DNA of 64,000 nt from Bradyrhizobium sp. LLZ17 (GTDB lineage: Bacteria; Pseudomonadota; Alphaproteobacteria; Rhizobiales; Xanthobacteraceae), in contig NZ_CP165734.1 of assembly GCF_041200145.1 (NCBI RefSeq), positions 6,739,001 through 6,803,000 on the forward strand. The letters run 5' to 3'. Every line of letters begins with the position of its first letter. Position 1 is the stretch's first letter. Shown here in pieces: positions 36,069 through 45,937 of this stretch. The translations under genes and the position numbers were made by a program. Under the pieces are notes generated by a model. That model worked only from the letters and a program-made list of their open reading frames with translations. It was not told the origin of the DNA and ran no database searches.

Positions 36069-37031
36069 TCAGGCGAGCCGCCGCGGCAGCTCGCCGCCGT
36101 TGGTCCAGGCGTCGATCGCCTCGACCATCTGGCCGTAATGCATGCGCAACCCGTCCTCGGTCGCGTAGCCGAGATGCGGGGTCAGCACCAGATTGTCGAG
36201 CTTGCGGAACGGATGATCAGTGGGCAGCGGCTCGACCGAGAACACGTCGATGCCGGCGCCCGCGATCTTCTTCTGCCGCAACGCCTCGAGCAGCGCCTGC
36301 TCGTCCACGATCGGCCCGCGCGCGGTGTTGATCAGGAAGGCCGTCGGCTTCATCCGCGCGAGATCGTCGCGGCCGACCAGGCCCCGCGAACGTTCGCTCA
36401 GCACCACGTGGATGGTGACGATGTCGGCGTTGGCGAACAAGTCCTCCTTGCTGGCGTAACCGACACCGGCCTCCTTGCACTTCTCCGGCGTCAGGTTCGG
36501 GCTCCAGGCGATCACATTCATGCCGAACGCTTTCGCGATGGCCGCCATCTTGCTGCCGAGCTTGCCGAGCCCGACGATCCCGAGGGTGCGGCCTTCGATC
36601 TCGACGCCGGCAAAGCTCTGCCAGGGCTCGCCGGCATGCATGCGCGCATTTTCGCGGCCGATGCCGCGGGTCAGTTCCAGGATCAGGCCCATGGCGAGCG
36701 GGGCGGTGGGGTCGCGCGAATATTGCGTGCCGCCGATCGCCACATTGCGCGCCTTCGCGGCCTCCATGTCGATCGAGGCGTTGCGCATGCCGGAGGTCAG
36801 CAGCAGCTTCAGCTTCGGGAGGGCCGCGAACAGGCTCTTCGGGAAGGCGGTGCGCTCGCGCATGGCGCAAACGATGTCGAAGTCGGCCAGCGCGCTGGCG
36901 GCGGCTTGCTCCGAGGCAAAGGGATGGCTGAAGACGGTGACGTCGAGGCGGTCGGCGAGCTTTGGCCAGTCCGCGACGTTCAGCGCGAGATTGAAATAGT
37001 CGTCGAGAACTGCACAGCGCAGCCGCGTCAT
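36069..37031 (-). CDS. D-2-hydroxyacid dehydrogenase family protein
   Basis: 320-residue NAD-dependent dehydrogenase of the phosphoglycerate/formate dehydrogenase type. Rossmann motif TLGIVGLGKLGSKMAAIAKA near residue 145; catalytic Arg in LINTARGPIVDEQALLEAL near 232; Glu in DVFSVEPLP near 265; His in LVLTPHLGYAT near 283. Substrate is a 2-hydroxy acid of unknown identity. It is a different subgroup from the GhrA-like enzyme at 16977. Divergent from the small 71-aa gene only in position; both are on the minus strand, 130 bases apart. Confidence 0.93.
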   Translation of the reverse strand: MTRLRCAVLDDYFNLALNVADWPKLADRLDVTVFSHPFASEQAAASALADFDIVCAMRERTAFPKSLFAALPKLKLLLTSGMRNASIDMEAAKARNVAIGGTQYSRDPTAPLAMGLILELTRGIGRENARMHAGEPWQSFAGVEIEGRTLGIVGLGKLGSKMAAIAKAFGMNVIAWSPNLTPEKCKEAGVGYASKEDLFANADIVTIHVVLSERSRGLVGRDDLARMKPTAFLINTARGPIVDEQALLEALRQKKIAGAGIDVFSVEPLPTDHPFRKLDNLVLTPHLGYATEDGLRMHYGQMVEAIDAWTNGGELPRRLA

Positions 37032-37161
37032 CGGCGTTCATCCATGGCGAGAGGGGACGGCGCAAGCGGGAACGCCGTCGTCGGAACCCGGCCATGGTTG
37101 CTTGCAATCACCCAGCGCGCAAGCCGCCCAGCTCTTCAAAAATTCGACAGGGAGGGAACAG

Positions 37162-37377
37162 TCAGAGGTCGCGGGGCTTCAGCCGGAGCGGTGCGTTCAT
37201 GCCGTGCTTGGCCCGCCAGGCGGGACCGGGGCCGCGCATGTAGTGCAGCTCGGGCCGGTAGGGGTTGAAGGCCGTGGCGAAGAAGTGCTTCCAGAAGCCC
37301 TTGATCTCCGAGAGGAGCCCGGAGGCGCGTCCGGCTTCGCCCGGAACGGCAATGGAATTGGTCTCGGTCAGAGCCAT
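37162..37377 (-). CDS. Small hypothetical protein (71 aa)
   Basis: 71-residue soluble basic protein with aromatic-rich centre ([32 protein letters not shown]) and a Lys/Arg-rich C-terminus. Codon use and composition look like a real gene. No family recognised; no transmembrane span, although the FWKHFF segment could be an amphipathic surface helix. It stands alone upstream of ettA on the opposite strand. Confidence 0.65.
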   Translation of the reverse strand: MALTETNSIAVPGEAGRASGLLSEIKGFWKHFFATAFNPYRPELHYMRGPGPAWRAKHGMNAPLRLKPRDL

Positions 37378-37609
37378 GATCGGCCTCGCTGTGCTCCCCG
37401 TTCATTCTGAGCGGGTGGCGCTGTTTCCGCGCGAAACCGAGCTTTGGCCTGATTTATTAAAAGATGGTTTCAATTGTCCGGATCGGGGGCCGGATGGTGT
37501 CCGTTCCGTATTCATCCGTGGTGAACGGAGGGAAAACATTGCCCTTTGGGGGCGGGATCGCTACATCGGCGGCAAGCAAATTTCCTCAAATCGAAGGTTT
37601 TCGGGACCG

Positions 37610-39258
<1,649 letters not shown>

Positions 39259-39265
39259 TGCCGGC

Positions 39266-40492
39266 ATGATGCGACGGGCGCTCATTGCTGCGGTGGTTGC
39301 AATCACCTGCGGCTGGTCGCCCGCCCGCGCCGCCGACGTCGCCTTCTCGCAATTCATTGCCTCGCTGTGGCCGGAGGCGCAGGCGGCCGGCGTGTCGCGC
39401 GCGACCTTCGATGAGCAGACGCGCGGGCTCGAGCCCGACTACAAGCTGCCCGACCTGCTCCTGCCGGGACGGCCCGCGACCGGTGCGCCGTCGCAGGCAG
39501 AATTCGTGCAGGTGCCGGCCGATTACGTCAAGGAAGCCTCGGTCGCGCGCCTTGCCGTCGAGGGCCAGCGGCTGTTGCAGAAATATCGGCCAGCGCTCAC
39601 CGAGATCGAGAAAAGCTCCGGCGTGCCCGCGCCCGTCATGCTCGCGATCTGGGGCCGCGAGACCGATTACGGCCGCTACACGCTGCCTTATGATCTCGTG
39701 CGCGTGCTGGCGACGCAGGCCTATGTCGGCCGGCGCAAGGACACCTATCGCAACGAGTTCATTCTCTCACTGAAGATTCTCGGCGAGGGCGTGGTGACGC
39801 GCAAGGAGATGCGCTCGTCCTGGGCCGGCGCCACCGGGCTCACGCAGTTCCTGCCCTCCGAATATTACAAGCACGGTGTCGATTTCGACGGCGATGGCCG
39901 CATCGACATTTGGCATTCGGTGCCGGATGCGCTGGCCTCGGCTGCACAGCAGCTCGTCAACAAGGGCTGGCAGAGCGGCGTACGCTGGGCTTACGAGGTT
40001 CAGGCGCCGGCGAGAGTCGATTGCACGATTGGCGTGCCGGAAGTGACGAAGCCGATCGGCCAGTGGCTGCGCGACGGCTTCGTGCCGGTTCGGGGACAAA
40101 AGCTCAGCGCCGCCGAGCAGGCGCAGCCCGCGTCGCTATTGCAGCCGGAAGGCATCTACGGCCCGTCGTTCCTGACCACGAAGAACTACTTCGTCATCAA
40201 GGAATACAATTTCTCCGATCTCTACGTGCTGTTCGTCGGCCATCTCAGCGACCGCATGACGAGCCCGCTGCCATTCGCGACGCCATGGTCCGCATCGAAG
40301 CAATTGCGGACCAAGGACGTCGAGGCGATGCAGCGCGGGCTGACGCGCGTCGGGCTCTACAAGGACAAGATCGACGGCAAGGCCGGCATGCAGACGCGCG
40401 CAGCGCTCGGCGCCTATCAGAAGTCGGCAGGCCTGAAGGTCGACTGTTGGCCGAGCGAGGAGGTGCTGCATTCGATCCAGGCCGCGCGCTGA
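39266..40492 (+). CDS. Lytic murein transglycosylase (MltB-type SLT_2) with peptidoglycan-binding domain
   Basis: 408-residue periplasmic enzyme cleaving the MurNAc-GlcNAc bond. Signal peptide ends near SPARAADV (residue 23). The MltB-like catalytic domain runs about 25-325 with catalytic Glu in IWGRETDYGRYT near residue 132 and family texts SSWAGATGLTQFLPSEYY and DGDGRIDIWHSVPDALAS. A peptidoglycan-binding domain closes the chain (VEAMQRGLTRVGLYKDKIDG, about 348-405). It starts 7 bases after the ettA stop, so may share its transcript, and ends near a terminator. Confidence 0.95.
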   Translation: MMRRALIAAVVAITCGWSPARAADVAFSQFIASLWPEAQAAGVSRATFDEQTRGLEPDYKLPDLLLPGRPATGAPSQAEFVQVPADYVKEASVARLAVEGQRLLQKYRPALTEIEKSSGVPAPVMLAIWGRETDYGRYTLPYDLVRVLATQAYVGRRKDTYRNEFILSLKILGEGVVTRKEMRSSWAGATGLTQFLPSEYYKHGVDFDGDGRIDIWHSVPDALASAAQQLVNKGWQSGVRWAYEVQAPARVDCTIGVPEVTKPIGQWLRDGFVPVRGQKLSAAEQAQPASLLQPEGIYGPSFLTTKNYFVIKEYNFSDLYVLFVGHLSDRMTSPLPFATPWSASKQLRTKDVEAMQRGLTRVGLYKDKIDGKAGMQTRAALGAYQKSAGLKVDCWPSEEVLHSIQAAR

Positions 40493-40504
40493 ACAAGCCT
40501 CGCA

Positions 40505-40545
40505 AAAGAAAAAAGCCCGGCCGATGCTCTCGGCCGGGCTTCGAT
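40505..40545 (-). terminator. Rho-independent terminator, probably bidirectional
   Basis: Stem AGCCCGGCCGA (40514-40524) with TCGGCCGGGCT (40530-40540) and a 5-base loop. On the minus strand it is followed by TTTTTTCTTTT, giving a strong terminator for the small gene ending at 40576; on the plus strand it follows the transglycosylase gene. Confidence 0.8.
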
Positions 40546-40575
40546 CGCGGCGCTTGCGCGCGCGTTACGATCAGA

Positions 40576-40860
40576 TCAGTAGCAAACGCGAACCGGGCGG
40601 ACGGTCCAGCCGTAACCATCCCAATAGCGCTGGCGCTGCCAGTAGCAGGGCGGGGGCGGCGGGCCGGGCTCGGCCACATACACCGGTCCGCCATAGGCCG
40701 GACGGCTCGACGCGATGGCGCCGCCGATAATCGCGCCGCCGAGCAGGCCGGCAGCGATACCGACACCGACGCCGTCATGGGCCTGCGCGGACGGAGTGGC
40801 GGTCACCAGCGAACCGGCGATCGTCGCAACCGTGAGGGCGGCAACTAAAGTCTTCTTCAT
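40576..40860 (-). CDS. Small exported protein with C-terminal WDGY/VRVC motif
   Basis: 94-residue protein: signal peptide (TLVAALTVATIAGSLVTATPSAQA), a Gly-rich hydrophobic segment (GVGIAAGLLGGAIIGGAIAS) that may be membrane-associated, a Pro-rich linker, and the C-terminal motif CYWQRQRYWDGYGWTVRPV ending VCY. The next gene on the strand (41084) has the same order and a matching C-terminus, so the two are paralogues. The two Cys of the motif could form a disulfide. Function unknown. The start at 40860 is chosen for MKKTL and the signal peptide. Confidence 0.82.
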   Translation of the reverse strand: MKKTLVAALTVATIAGSLVTATPSAQAHDGVGVGIAAGLLGGAIIGGAIASSRPAYGGPVYVAEPGPPPPPCYWQRQRYWDGYGWTVRPVRVCY

Positions 40861-41083
40861 GCTCTTGGCTCTCCTGAGAGATGGACGCACCTGGTTAGAA
40901 GCGCCCGGGGTTCAAAGGTTCACGCAGACTCTGATGGAATTGGTCTTGCAGCTAGGAAGCGCGCAAATGGTCAATCCTCAGTAAACGCACCGGGAGCTGT
41001 GACGAGAAAAAGCGGTCTTTTTCAGGCCCCGAGATGAACGGCGCGCCTGTGATAACCGGTCGGCTGAAGCGGTCCGGCGTGTC

Positions 41084-41413
41084 TCAGCCGCAGACCCGGA
41101 CGCGGCGGACGCGCCACGCATAGCCGTCCCAGAAGCGTTGCTTCTGCCAGACACAGCCGTCGCCGTAATACTCGTCGGCGGCGTAGCCGGGGTCCGGCGC
41201 GTAATAGCGGGGCGGGTAATAGCCCGGGCTGTAGCCCGGACCATATGCATAGCCGGGACCTGGTCCGTAATAGTACGGAGAGGCCAGTGCGCCGCCGACG
41301 ACGATAATGCCGGCGGCGACGCCAGCGGCGACACCGCGCTGGGCATGGGCCGGCGTTCCGGCGGTCAGGACCAGGGTGACGACGGCGGCGACTGCCAGGA
41401 GCGTTTTCTTCAT
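41084..41413 (-). CDS. Small exported protein, paralogue with WDGY/VRVC motif
   Basis: 109-residue paralogue of the 40576 product. Signal peptide (LAVAAVVTLVLTAGTPAHA), Gly-rich hydrophobic segment (GVAAGVAAGIIVVGGALAS), then a Tyr/Pro/Gly-rich repeat region (YYYGPGPGYAYGPGY) absent from its partner, and the C-terminal motif CVWQKQRFWDGYAWRVRRV ending VCG. It looks like an envelope-exposed protein; no known activity. It is 223 bases upstream of the paralogue, with its own upstream region. Confidence 0.82.
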   Translation of the reverse strand: MKKTLLAVAAVVTLVLTAGTPAHAQRGVAAGVAAGIIVVGGALASPYYYGPGPGYAYGPGYSPGYYPPRYYAPDPGYAADEYYGDGCVWQKQRFWDGYAWRVRRVRVCG

Positions 41414-41550
41414 GGGCTCGACCTTTCACACACCAACACGGAACCGTTGCGGCCAAGGTTCCATACTTCGCTTGAATGATCAATGAACGGCACAATTGCC
41501 GGCTGCGACCAATGGGTAGAAATCGCGGTTTTCAAGCCTGGGAGACGATC

Positions 41551-41841
41551 ATGAACGGCGTCCTGACCAATGCCCTGATCGCGGCTGGGGCGATCGGCGT
41601 GATCGGCTATGCCCTGATCACCCATCTGCAGCACCGGGGTCCGCGCTCGCGCGCAGGGGCCGGGGGCGATCGCGGCGGTGGCGACAGCTATTCGGACAGG
41701 ACGAATGACGGCTTCTCACCGGGAAGCTGGTTTTCCAGCGACAGTTCGGGGAGCTCGACGGACGGCAGCAGCTGCTCGACTGGCGATAGCGGCGGCGGAG
41801 ATTGCGGCGGCGACAGTGGGGGCGGCGCTGGCGGCGACTAG
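41551..41841 (+). CDS. Small single-span protein with Ser/Gly/Asp-rich tail
   Basis: 96-residue protein: one N-terminal hydrophobic helix (LTNALIAAGAIGVIGYALITH) and a low-complexity tail dominated by Ser, Gly and Asp with two Cys (SSCSTGDSGGGDCGGD). GGGAGA precedes ATG 41551. The tail is acidic and probably extended, perhaps binding cations. The protein ends 35 bases before the Irr-box-like site that precedes bfd. No family recognised. Confidence 0.65.
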   Translation: MNGVLTNALIAAGAIGVIGYALITHLQHRGPRSRAGAGGDRGGGDSYSDRTNDGFSPGSWFSSDSSGSSTDGSSCSTGDSGGGDCGGDSGGGAGGD

Positions 41842-41875
41842 GCTGCTTCAATCTTGATCCAGCGCAACGCTCGAA

Positions 41876-41891
41876 TTTAGAGCCGTTCTAG
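41876..41891. promoter_or_regulatory. Irr-box-like (ICE) palindrome upstream of bfd
   Basis: TTTAGA-GCCG-TTCTAG, an imperfect inverted repeat close to the rhizobial iron control element (core TTAGAA-N-TTCTAA) bound by Irr. It lies about 111 bases before the bfd start. The match is weaker than the bfr site at 42351. Confidence 0.5.
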
Positions 41892-42002
41892 GCTGCTCCC
41901 GGGCCAGTTTGGAATAGCTTCAAATTCCGGTTTTTCCTTTTGCATCCGGCCGGCCCCTTAAATATCGATACTGCCGCATCACCAAAGGGCCTGCTGCTTT
42001 CC

Positions 42003-42275
42003 ATGATCGTCTGTTCCTGTAACGTGCTGAGCGATGACGACATCCGCGCCGCCGTCGCCGAGTCCGACGACGCCGTGCGTCACGCCAAGCAGATCTATGG
42101 ATGCCTTGGCTGCAGCGCCGAATGCGGCCGCTGCGCCCGCACCATCAAGACCATTATCGACGAAGCGCTCGGCCCCTGCGCCAAATCCTGCTGCTCCGGC
42201 TGCCCGCACAACCACACCGTCGCCGCCAATGATGAGTCGGCCGAGCCTGCCCAGTTCGCGCTCGCCGCCTGCTGA
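42003..42275 (+). CDS. bfd: Bacterioferritin-associated ferredoxin
   Basis: 90-residue [2Fe-2S] protein that donates electrons to bacterioferritin to release stored iron. Cluster ligands in the family are C-x-C near the N-terminus and a later C-x2-C; here these are Cys4, Cys6 and Cys41/Cys44 (CGRC). An additional CLGC (34/37) and a Cys-rich tail (CAKSCCSGC) are beyond the usual set. ATG 42003 gives MIVCSCN, the family N-terminus. The bfr gene follows 135 bases downstream with its own Irr-type box, so both appear iron-controlled. Confidence 0.93.
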   Translation: MIVCSCNVLSDDDIRAAVAESDDAVRHAKQIYGCLGCSAECGRCARTIKTIIDEALGPCAKSCCSGCPHNHTVAANDESAEPAQFALAAC

Positions 42276-42350
42276 TAGCCCTCCGCATCACCGTTTGAGC
42301 TTATCCCGGACTGCGTTCCTGTTCGCCGGTTGCTCCCGTTCCTGAACTGT

Positions 42351-42367
42351 CTTAGAAGCCTTCTAAA
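42351..42367. promoter_or_regulatory. Irr box (ICE-type palindrome) upstream of bfr
   Basis: TTAGAAGCCTTCTAA at 42352-42366, a near-perfect inverted repeat of TTAGAA, matching the iron control element to which Irr binds in Bradyrhizobium. It lies 44 bases before the bfr start, in a position suited to repression. Under low iron, Irr would be expected to shut off bfr. Confidence 0.75.
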
Positions 42368-42410
42368 TTCGGTTGCCGGCCGGATCGAACCGCAAAAGCT
42401 GGAGTGAATC

Positions 42411-42899
42411 ATGCAGGGCGACGCAAAAGTCATCGACTACCTCAACAAGGCGCTGCGTCACGAGCTGACTGCGATCAACCAGTACTGGCTGCACTATCGC
42501 TTCCTCGACAATTGGGGCCTGCGAGACATGTCCAAGGTCTGGCGCAAGGAATCCATCGAGGAGATGGAGCATGCCGACAAGCTCACCGAGCGGATCCTGT
42601 TCTTCGACGGCTTCCCGAACATGCAGGTGCTCGATCCCCTGCGCATCGGCCAGAACGTTAAGGAAATCATCGAGTGCGATCTTGCCGCCGAGATGAGCGC
42701 GCGGGCGCTCTACCAGGAAGCGGCGACCTACTGCCACGGAGTCAAGGACTACGTCACGCGCGACCTGTTCGAGAAGCTGATGAGCGACGAGGAGCACCAC
42801 ATCGACTTCCTCGAGACCCAGCTCGATCTGATCGGCCGCATCGGCCTCGAGCTCTACACCCAGAAGCATGTCGGCGGGCTCGAGGGCGACGCGCACTAA
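42411..42899 (+). CDS. bfr: Bacterioferritin
   Basis: Iron-storage protein forming 24-mer shells with haem at subunit interfaces. The 162 residues carry every ferroxidase ligand at the standard numbering: Glu18, Glu51, His54, Glu94, Glu127 and His130; the haem-binding Met is Met52. Helical text HELTAINQYWLHYRFLDNWG and EEMEHADKLTERILFFDG is typical. ATG 42411 is preceded by GCTGGAGTGA. The Irr-type palindrome 44 bases upstream and bfd just before it indicate iron-dependent expression. Confidence 0.98.
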   Translation: MQGDAKVIDYLNKALRHELTAINQYWLHYRFLDNWGLRDMSKVWRKESIEEMEHADKLTERILFFDGFPNMQVLDPLRIGQNVKEIIECDLAAEMSARALYQEAATYCHGVKDYVTRDLFEKLMSDEEHHIDFLETQLDLIGRIGLELYTQKHVGGLEGDAH

Positions 42900-42967
42900 G
42901 CGTCGGCCCCACACATCCGGCGTCGTCCCGGCCCGCCCCGGGACGATAATTTGTATCGTTGCGATAG

Positions 42968-43570
42968 CTAAAGCTGCGTCTTGTACCGCGCTTCAACCAC
43001 GTCCTGCGGTTCCGGCTCACCAAGGCTGGTCTGGTCGTGGATGACTTCAGCGATGCTTGGCATCACCGAGCGCTGCACCCTCTCCGTCGACCACAGGTTC
43101 GAGCGCATCAGCGCCTTGCCGCAGTGGAAATAGACTTCGCTGACGTCGACGCTCAGCACCGCGCGCGGCGGCTTGCCGAATTCCACCATCGAGGCGAGCA
43201 GATCCGGGTTGGCCGACAGCGTGCCGCGTCCGCCGACGCGCAATGTCTCGTCGATTCCGGGGACGAAGAACAACAGATGCACGAAGCCGGAGCCTTCGAC
43301 GACGTTCCGAAAGCTGTCGATCCGGTTGTTGCCGGAACGGTCGGGCATCAGCAGCCGGTTCGGGCCGGCGACATGGACGAAGCCAACGCTCCCGCCGCGC
43401 GGCGAAGCGTCGACGCTGCCGTCCGCGCCGGACGTCGCGAGCACGCAGAACGGCGACATCTCGATGAATTTCTTCGCATGCGCATCGATCGCGGGCCTCG
43501 CCTTCGCGACCACGCGCGGGGTCGGCTTCGGATAGATGGCGGCGAGGTCTTCGGCGCAAATCTCGGTCAC
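42968..43570 (-). CDS. PPOX-class (pyridoxamine 5'-phosphate oxidase-like) flavin-binding protein
   Basis: 200-residue split-barrel flavoprotein. The FMN-binding strand region is FCVLATSGADGSVDASPRGG near residue 40, followed by LLMPDRSGNNRIDSFRNVV and GFVHLLFFVPG, the pattern of the MSMEG_1061-like PPOX group. The C-terminal VYFHCGKALMRSNLW completes the fold. Likely an FMN- or F420-type redox protein on small molecules; substrate unknown. It converges on bfr, separated by a half repeat (CGTCGTCCCGGCCC near 42920). Confidence 0.9.
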   Translation of the reverse strand: MTEICAEDLAAIYPKPTPRVVAKARPAIDAHAKKFIEMSPFCVLATSGADGSVDASPRGGSVGFVHVAGPNRLLMPDRSGNNRIDSFRNVVEGSGFVHLLFFVPGIDETLRVGGRGTLSANPDLLASMVEFGKPPRAVLSVDVSEVYFHCGKALMRSNLWSTERVQRSVMPSIAEVIHDQTSLGEPEPQDVVEARYKTQL

Positions 43571-43641
43571 GAAGGTCTCCCTGATTGAAGGGTTGAGGAT
43601 ATCATTCCGCGGCCCCGTAGAGGCTTACTAGTAGAGCGGGC

Positions 43642-43995
43642 CTACACCGCGTCGGCCGGCACGAAACAGCTGATGATGATGGCGCCGCGGTGGTGGACGT
43701 ACCATACGACGGCCTGGCCGACCGGGTTGCCGCGGTCGCGGATGACGGCGCGGTCGGGCACTGCCATCCATTGTCCCTCGATCGGCACCCAATAGGCGCC
43801 GTTGCGCACGTCGTAGTCCGTGCGGTGTCCGTCTGAAATGTCGCAGCAGGGTACGCCGTTCGGCGCCATCACGCTCTTGAACCAGGCGCGGATGTCAGGC
43901 GCGACGTTGTCATATTGCCCGTTGTCGAATGCGAGCGCGGCGCTCGCAAGCGCGGGCATTGCGGCTAGCAGGGCGAACAGCGCAAGCTTGCGCAT
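43642..43995 (-). CDS. Small exported protein, unknown
   Basis: 117-residue protein with a signal peptide (LALFALLAAMPALASAALA). The mature part has a Cys pair in NGVPCCDISDGHRTDYDVR and a late Cys (IIISCFVPADAV), plus a Trp/Tyr-rich strand (GAYWVPIEGQWMAVPDRAV), so a small disulfide-bonded periplasmic fold is likely. The text resembles a family of short alphaproteobacterial secreted proteins I cannot name. It stands alone. Confidence 0.78.
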   Translation of the reverse strand: MRKLALFALLAAMPALASAALAFDNGQYDNVAPDIRAWFKSVMAPNGVPCCDISDGHRTDYDVRNGAYWVPIEGQWMAVPDRAVIRDRGNPVGQAVVWYVHHRGAIIISCFVPADAV

Positions 43996-44154
43996 GCGAT
44001 CCTCCTCACCGCGTCTCGTGCCAACGGCGCGAGATCGCGTCGCGTGTCGATTCGTATCGTTGCTCCAATTAAGCCCGAGCCGTCAGCGCATTGCATGCTC
44101 AAATAATATGCGCCGCACATGATGCATTGCGATATGAGGGCGCGCGCGCTGTCT

Positions 44155-45231
44155 TTACATCGTGCGCTGCGGCGCAGTTTGCAGCAACTGCCGGACCTGT
44201 TCGCTGTAGAATTTCGCGTTGCCGGTGGTGCCGTGGCCGCGCGTTTCGGTGCTCGCAGGGATCAGGTAAAGATGCCCGTTCTTGACCCGTTTCATCGCAG
44301 CGTCGGTGACGCCGGTCTCGGGCGGGTTGCGCTCGTCGTCGGCGGAGTTGATGAGCAGCAGCGACGCCTCGATCTGCTCCAGCCCATCAGCGGCATTGTA
44401 ATCGTGCGAAGCCTCCCACTGGTAGACGAAGTCGTTGGCATCGGCCGTGATCGGGGTCGCAAGCCGCTCGTCGACGGTCTTGTCGGCCTTCGCCGCCGTC
44501 GGCGCTTGCGACTGATAGGCCAACGTTCCGCCGATGCTCGCGATGCCGTAGGCGGTGATTGCGTATTTCATCATGCGCGGCTGGCTGGTGTAGTTGCCGC
44601 CGTTGTAATCGGGATCGTTGCGGATGGTATCGAGCATGATCCGCCGCAGCATCCAGTTGCGCGATGCCATCTCGGTCGGCTGCGAGGCCATCGGGACCAG
44701 CGCGTCCATGGCCTTCGGATGTTTCTCACCCCATAGCCAGGCGTGCATGCCGCCCATCGAATTGCCGATGACGAGCCGCAGGTGCTTGACGCCGAGACCT
44801 TCCGTCACCAGCCGGTATTGCGCCTCGACCATGTCGTCATAGTCGTATTTCGGAAAGCTCGTCTTCATCCCGTCGGATGGTTTTGACGATCGGCCGTGGC
44901 CGATGGCGTCGGGAATGATGATGTAATATTTGGAGGCGTCGAGCGGCTGTCCGGCGCCGAACAGCTCTCCTGCGAAGCTAGCCGTCAGCATGCTCGCGGC
45001 CGAGCCCCCCGATCCATGCAGTACCAACACGGGCTGGCCGCTCGGCTCGCCAACGGTGGTGTAGTGCAGCCGCAGTTCCGACATCGTCTCGCCGGTGTGG
45101 AATTTGAAGTCCTTGGCGACCCAGTCGCCCTGCTTCGGTGCAGGATAATCAGCGGCCATGACCGATACAGAGGTGGCCAACGTTGAAATGGACAGCAGTA
45201 TGGCCGACAGCACCGCGCAAGAAGGTTTCAT
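44155..45231 (-). CDS. Exported alpha/beta-hydrolase, homoserine acetyltransferase-like
   Basis: 358-residue hydrolase with an N-terminal signal peptide (LSAILLSISTLATSVSVMA). Oxyanion text QPVLVLHGSGGSAASML near residue 70, nucleophile elbow VIGNSMGGMHAWLW near 155, acid in LLLINSADDERNPPE near 297 and His in TRGHGTTGNAK near 335. The overall order fits the MetX-like group, but export argues against a role in methionine synthesis; an esterase or acyltransferase in the periplasm is more likely. Substrate unknown. Confidence 0.92.
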   Translation of the reverse strand: MKPSCAVLSAILLSISTLATSVSVMAADYPAPKQGDWVAKDFKFHTGETMSELRLHYTTVGEPSGQPVLVLHGSGGSAASMLTASFAGELFGAGQPLDASKYYIIIPDAIGHGRSSKPSDGMKTSFPKYDYDDMVEAQYRLVTEGLGVKHLRLVIGNSMGGMHAWLWGEKHPKAMDALVPMASQPTEMASRNWMLRRIMLDTIRNDPDYNGGNYTSQPRMMKYAITAYGIASIGGTLAYQSQAPTAAKADKTVDERLATPITADANDFVYQWEASHDYNAADGLEQIEASLLLINSADDERNPPETGVTDAAMKRVKNGHLYLIPASTETRGHGTTGNAKFYSEQVRQLLQTAPQRTM

Positions 45232-45353
45232 GTGTCTCTCCCCATGCGGCTCGTGATCGGCGGCCGCGTTACGCGGACCTTAGCAGAACTTCCCGGAGGA
45301 TGTAGAATTTCGCCTCAGCCAATCGTCTTTGAGGGAACATCGGGAGAGACTGC

Positions 45354-45620
45354 ATGTGCCGCAACATCAGGACGCTGTTCAATTTCGATCCGCCGGCGAC
45401 GGAACATGAGATCCATGCCAGCGCGCTGCAGTTTGTGCGGAAGCTATCCGGCTTCAGCAGGCCGTCGCAGGCCAACCAGGCCGCGTTCGATCGCGCGGTG
45501 GCGGAGGTGTCGGAGGCGGCGCGAAAGCTGCTGACGTCGCTGCACACCAGTGCCCCGGCGCGCGACCGTGAGATCGAGGCGGAAAAGGCCAAGGAGCGTT
45601 CGCGGCTGCGCTTCGGTTAG
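45354..45620 (+). CDS. DUF2277 family protein
   Basis: 88-residue cytoplasmic protein matching the DUF2277 family along its full length: N-terminal MCRNIRTLFNFDPPATEHEI, then ASALQFVRKLSGFSRPSQAN and a basic helical C-terminus with EAEKAKERSRLRFG. All helical, with a Cys at position 2. Function of the family is not known. GGGAGAGACTGC precedes the ATG. It is divergent from the exported hydrolase gene. Confidence 0.9.
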   Translation: MCRNIRTLFNFDPPATEHEIHASALQFVRKLSGFSRPSQANQAAFDRAVAEVSEAARKLLTSLHTSAPARDREIEAEKAKERSRLRFG

Positions 45621-45718
45621 CTGTTCCGCAACAATCCGCTCCGTGATCCGGCTCACGGAAACAGCGGTCTTGGCGCGCGATGATGCTCACCGGGGTTTTG
45701 ACAACCCGGAGCACGAGA

Positions 45719-45934
45719 ATGAGCCGCCCCCTTCTTCCGCTGAAAGCAGGTGCCATCGTCTTCACGCTGCTGTGGACGGCGTGGATGATGTGGTGGAGCA
45801 GCTCGTTCTCGAGCGCGAACGCAGTGATCCTCGCTTTGTGCGGCGCGGCGGTCGGCTATCTCTGGTACCGCGCCATGCGCTGGCAGTTCGAGCGCATGGG
45901 CATGCTACCGCGGCGCGACGATCAGGCGAACTAA
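45719..45934 (+). CDS. Small two-span membrane protein, unknown
   Basis: 71-residue protein with two hydrophobic helices (AGAIVFTLLWTAWMMWW and NAVILALCGAAVGYLWYRA), a basic C-terminus and short loops. ATG 45719 has CGGAGC upstream; an in-frame ATG at 45680 would add 13 residues. No family recognised. It converges with the collagen-like gene with a 3-base gap between stops. Confidence 0.6.
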   Translation: MSRPLLPLKAGAIVFTLLWTAWMMWWSSSFSSANAVILALCGAAVGYLWYRAMRWQFERMGMLPRRDDQAN

Positions 45935-45937
45935 CCG

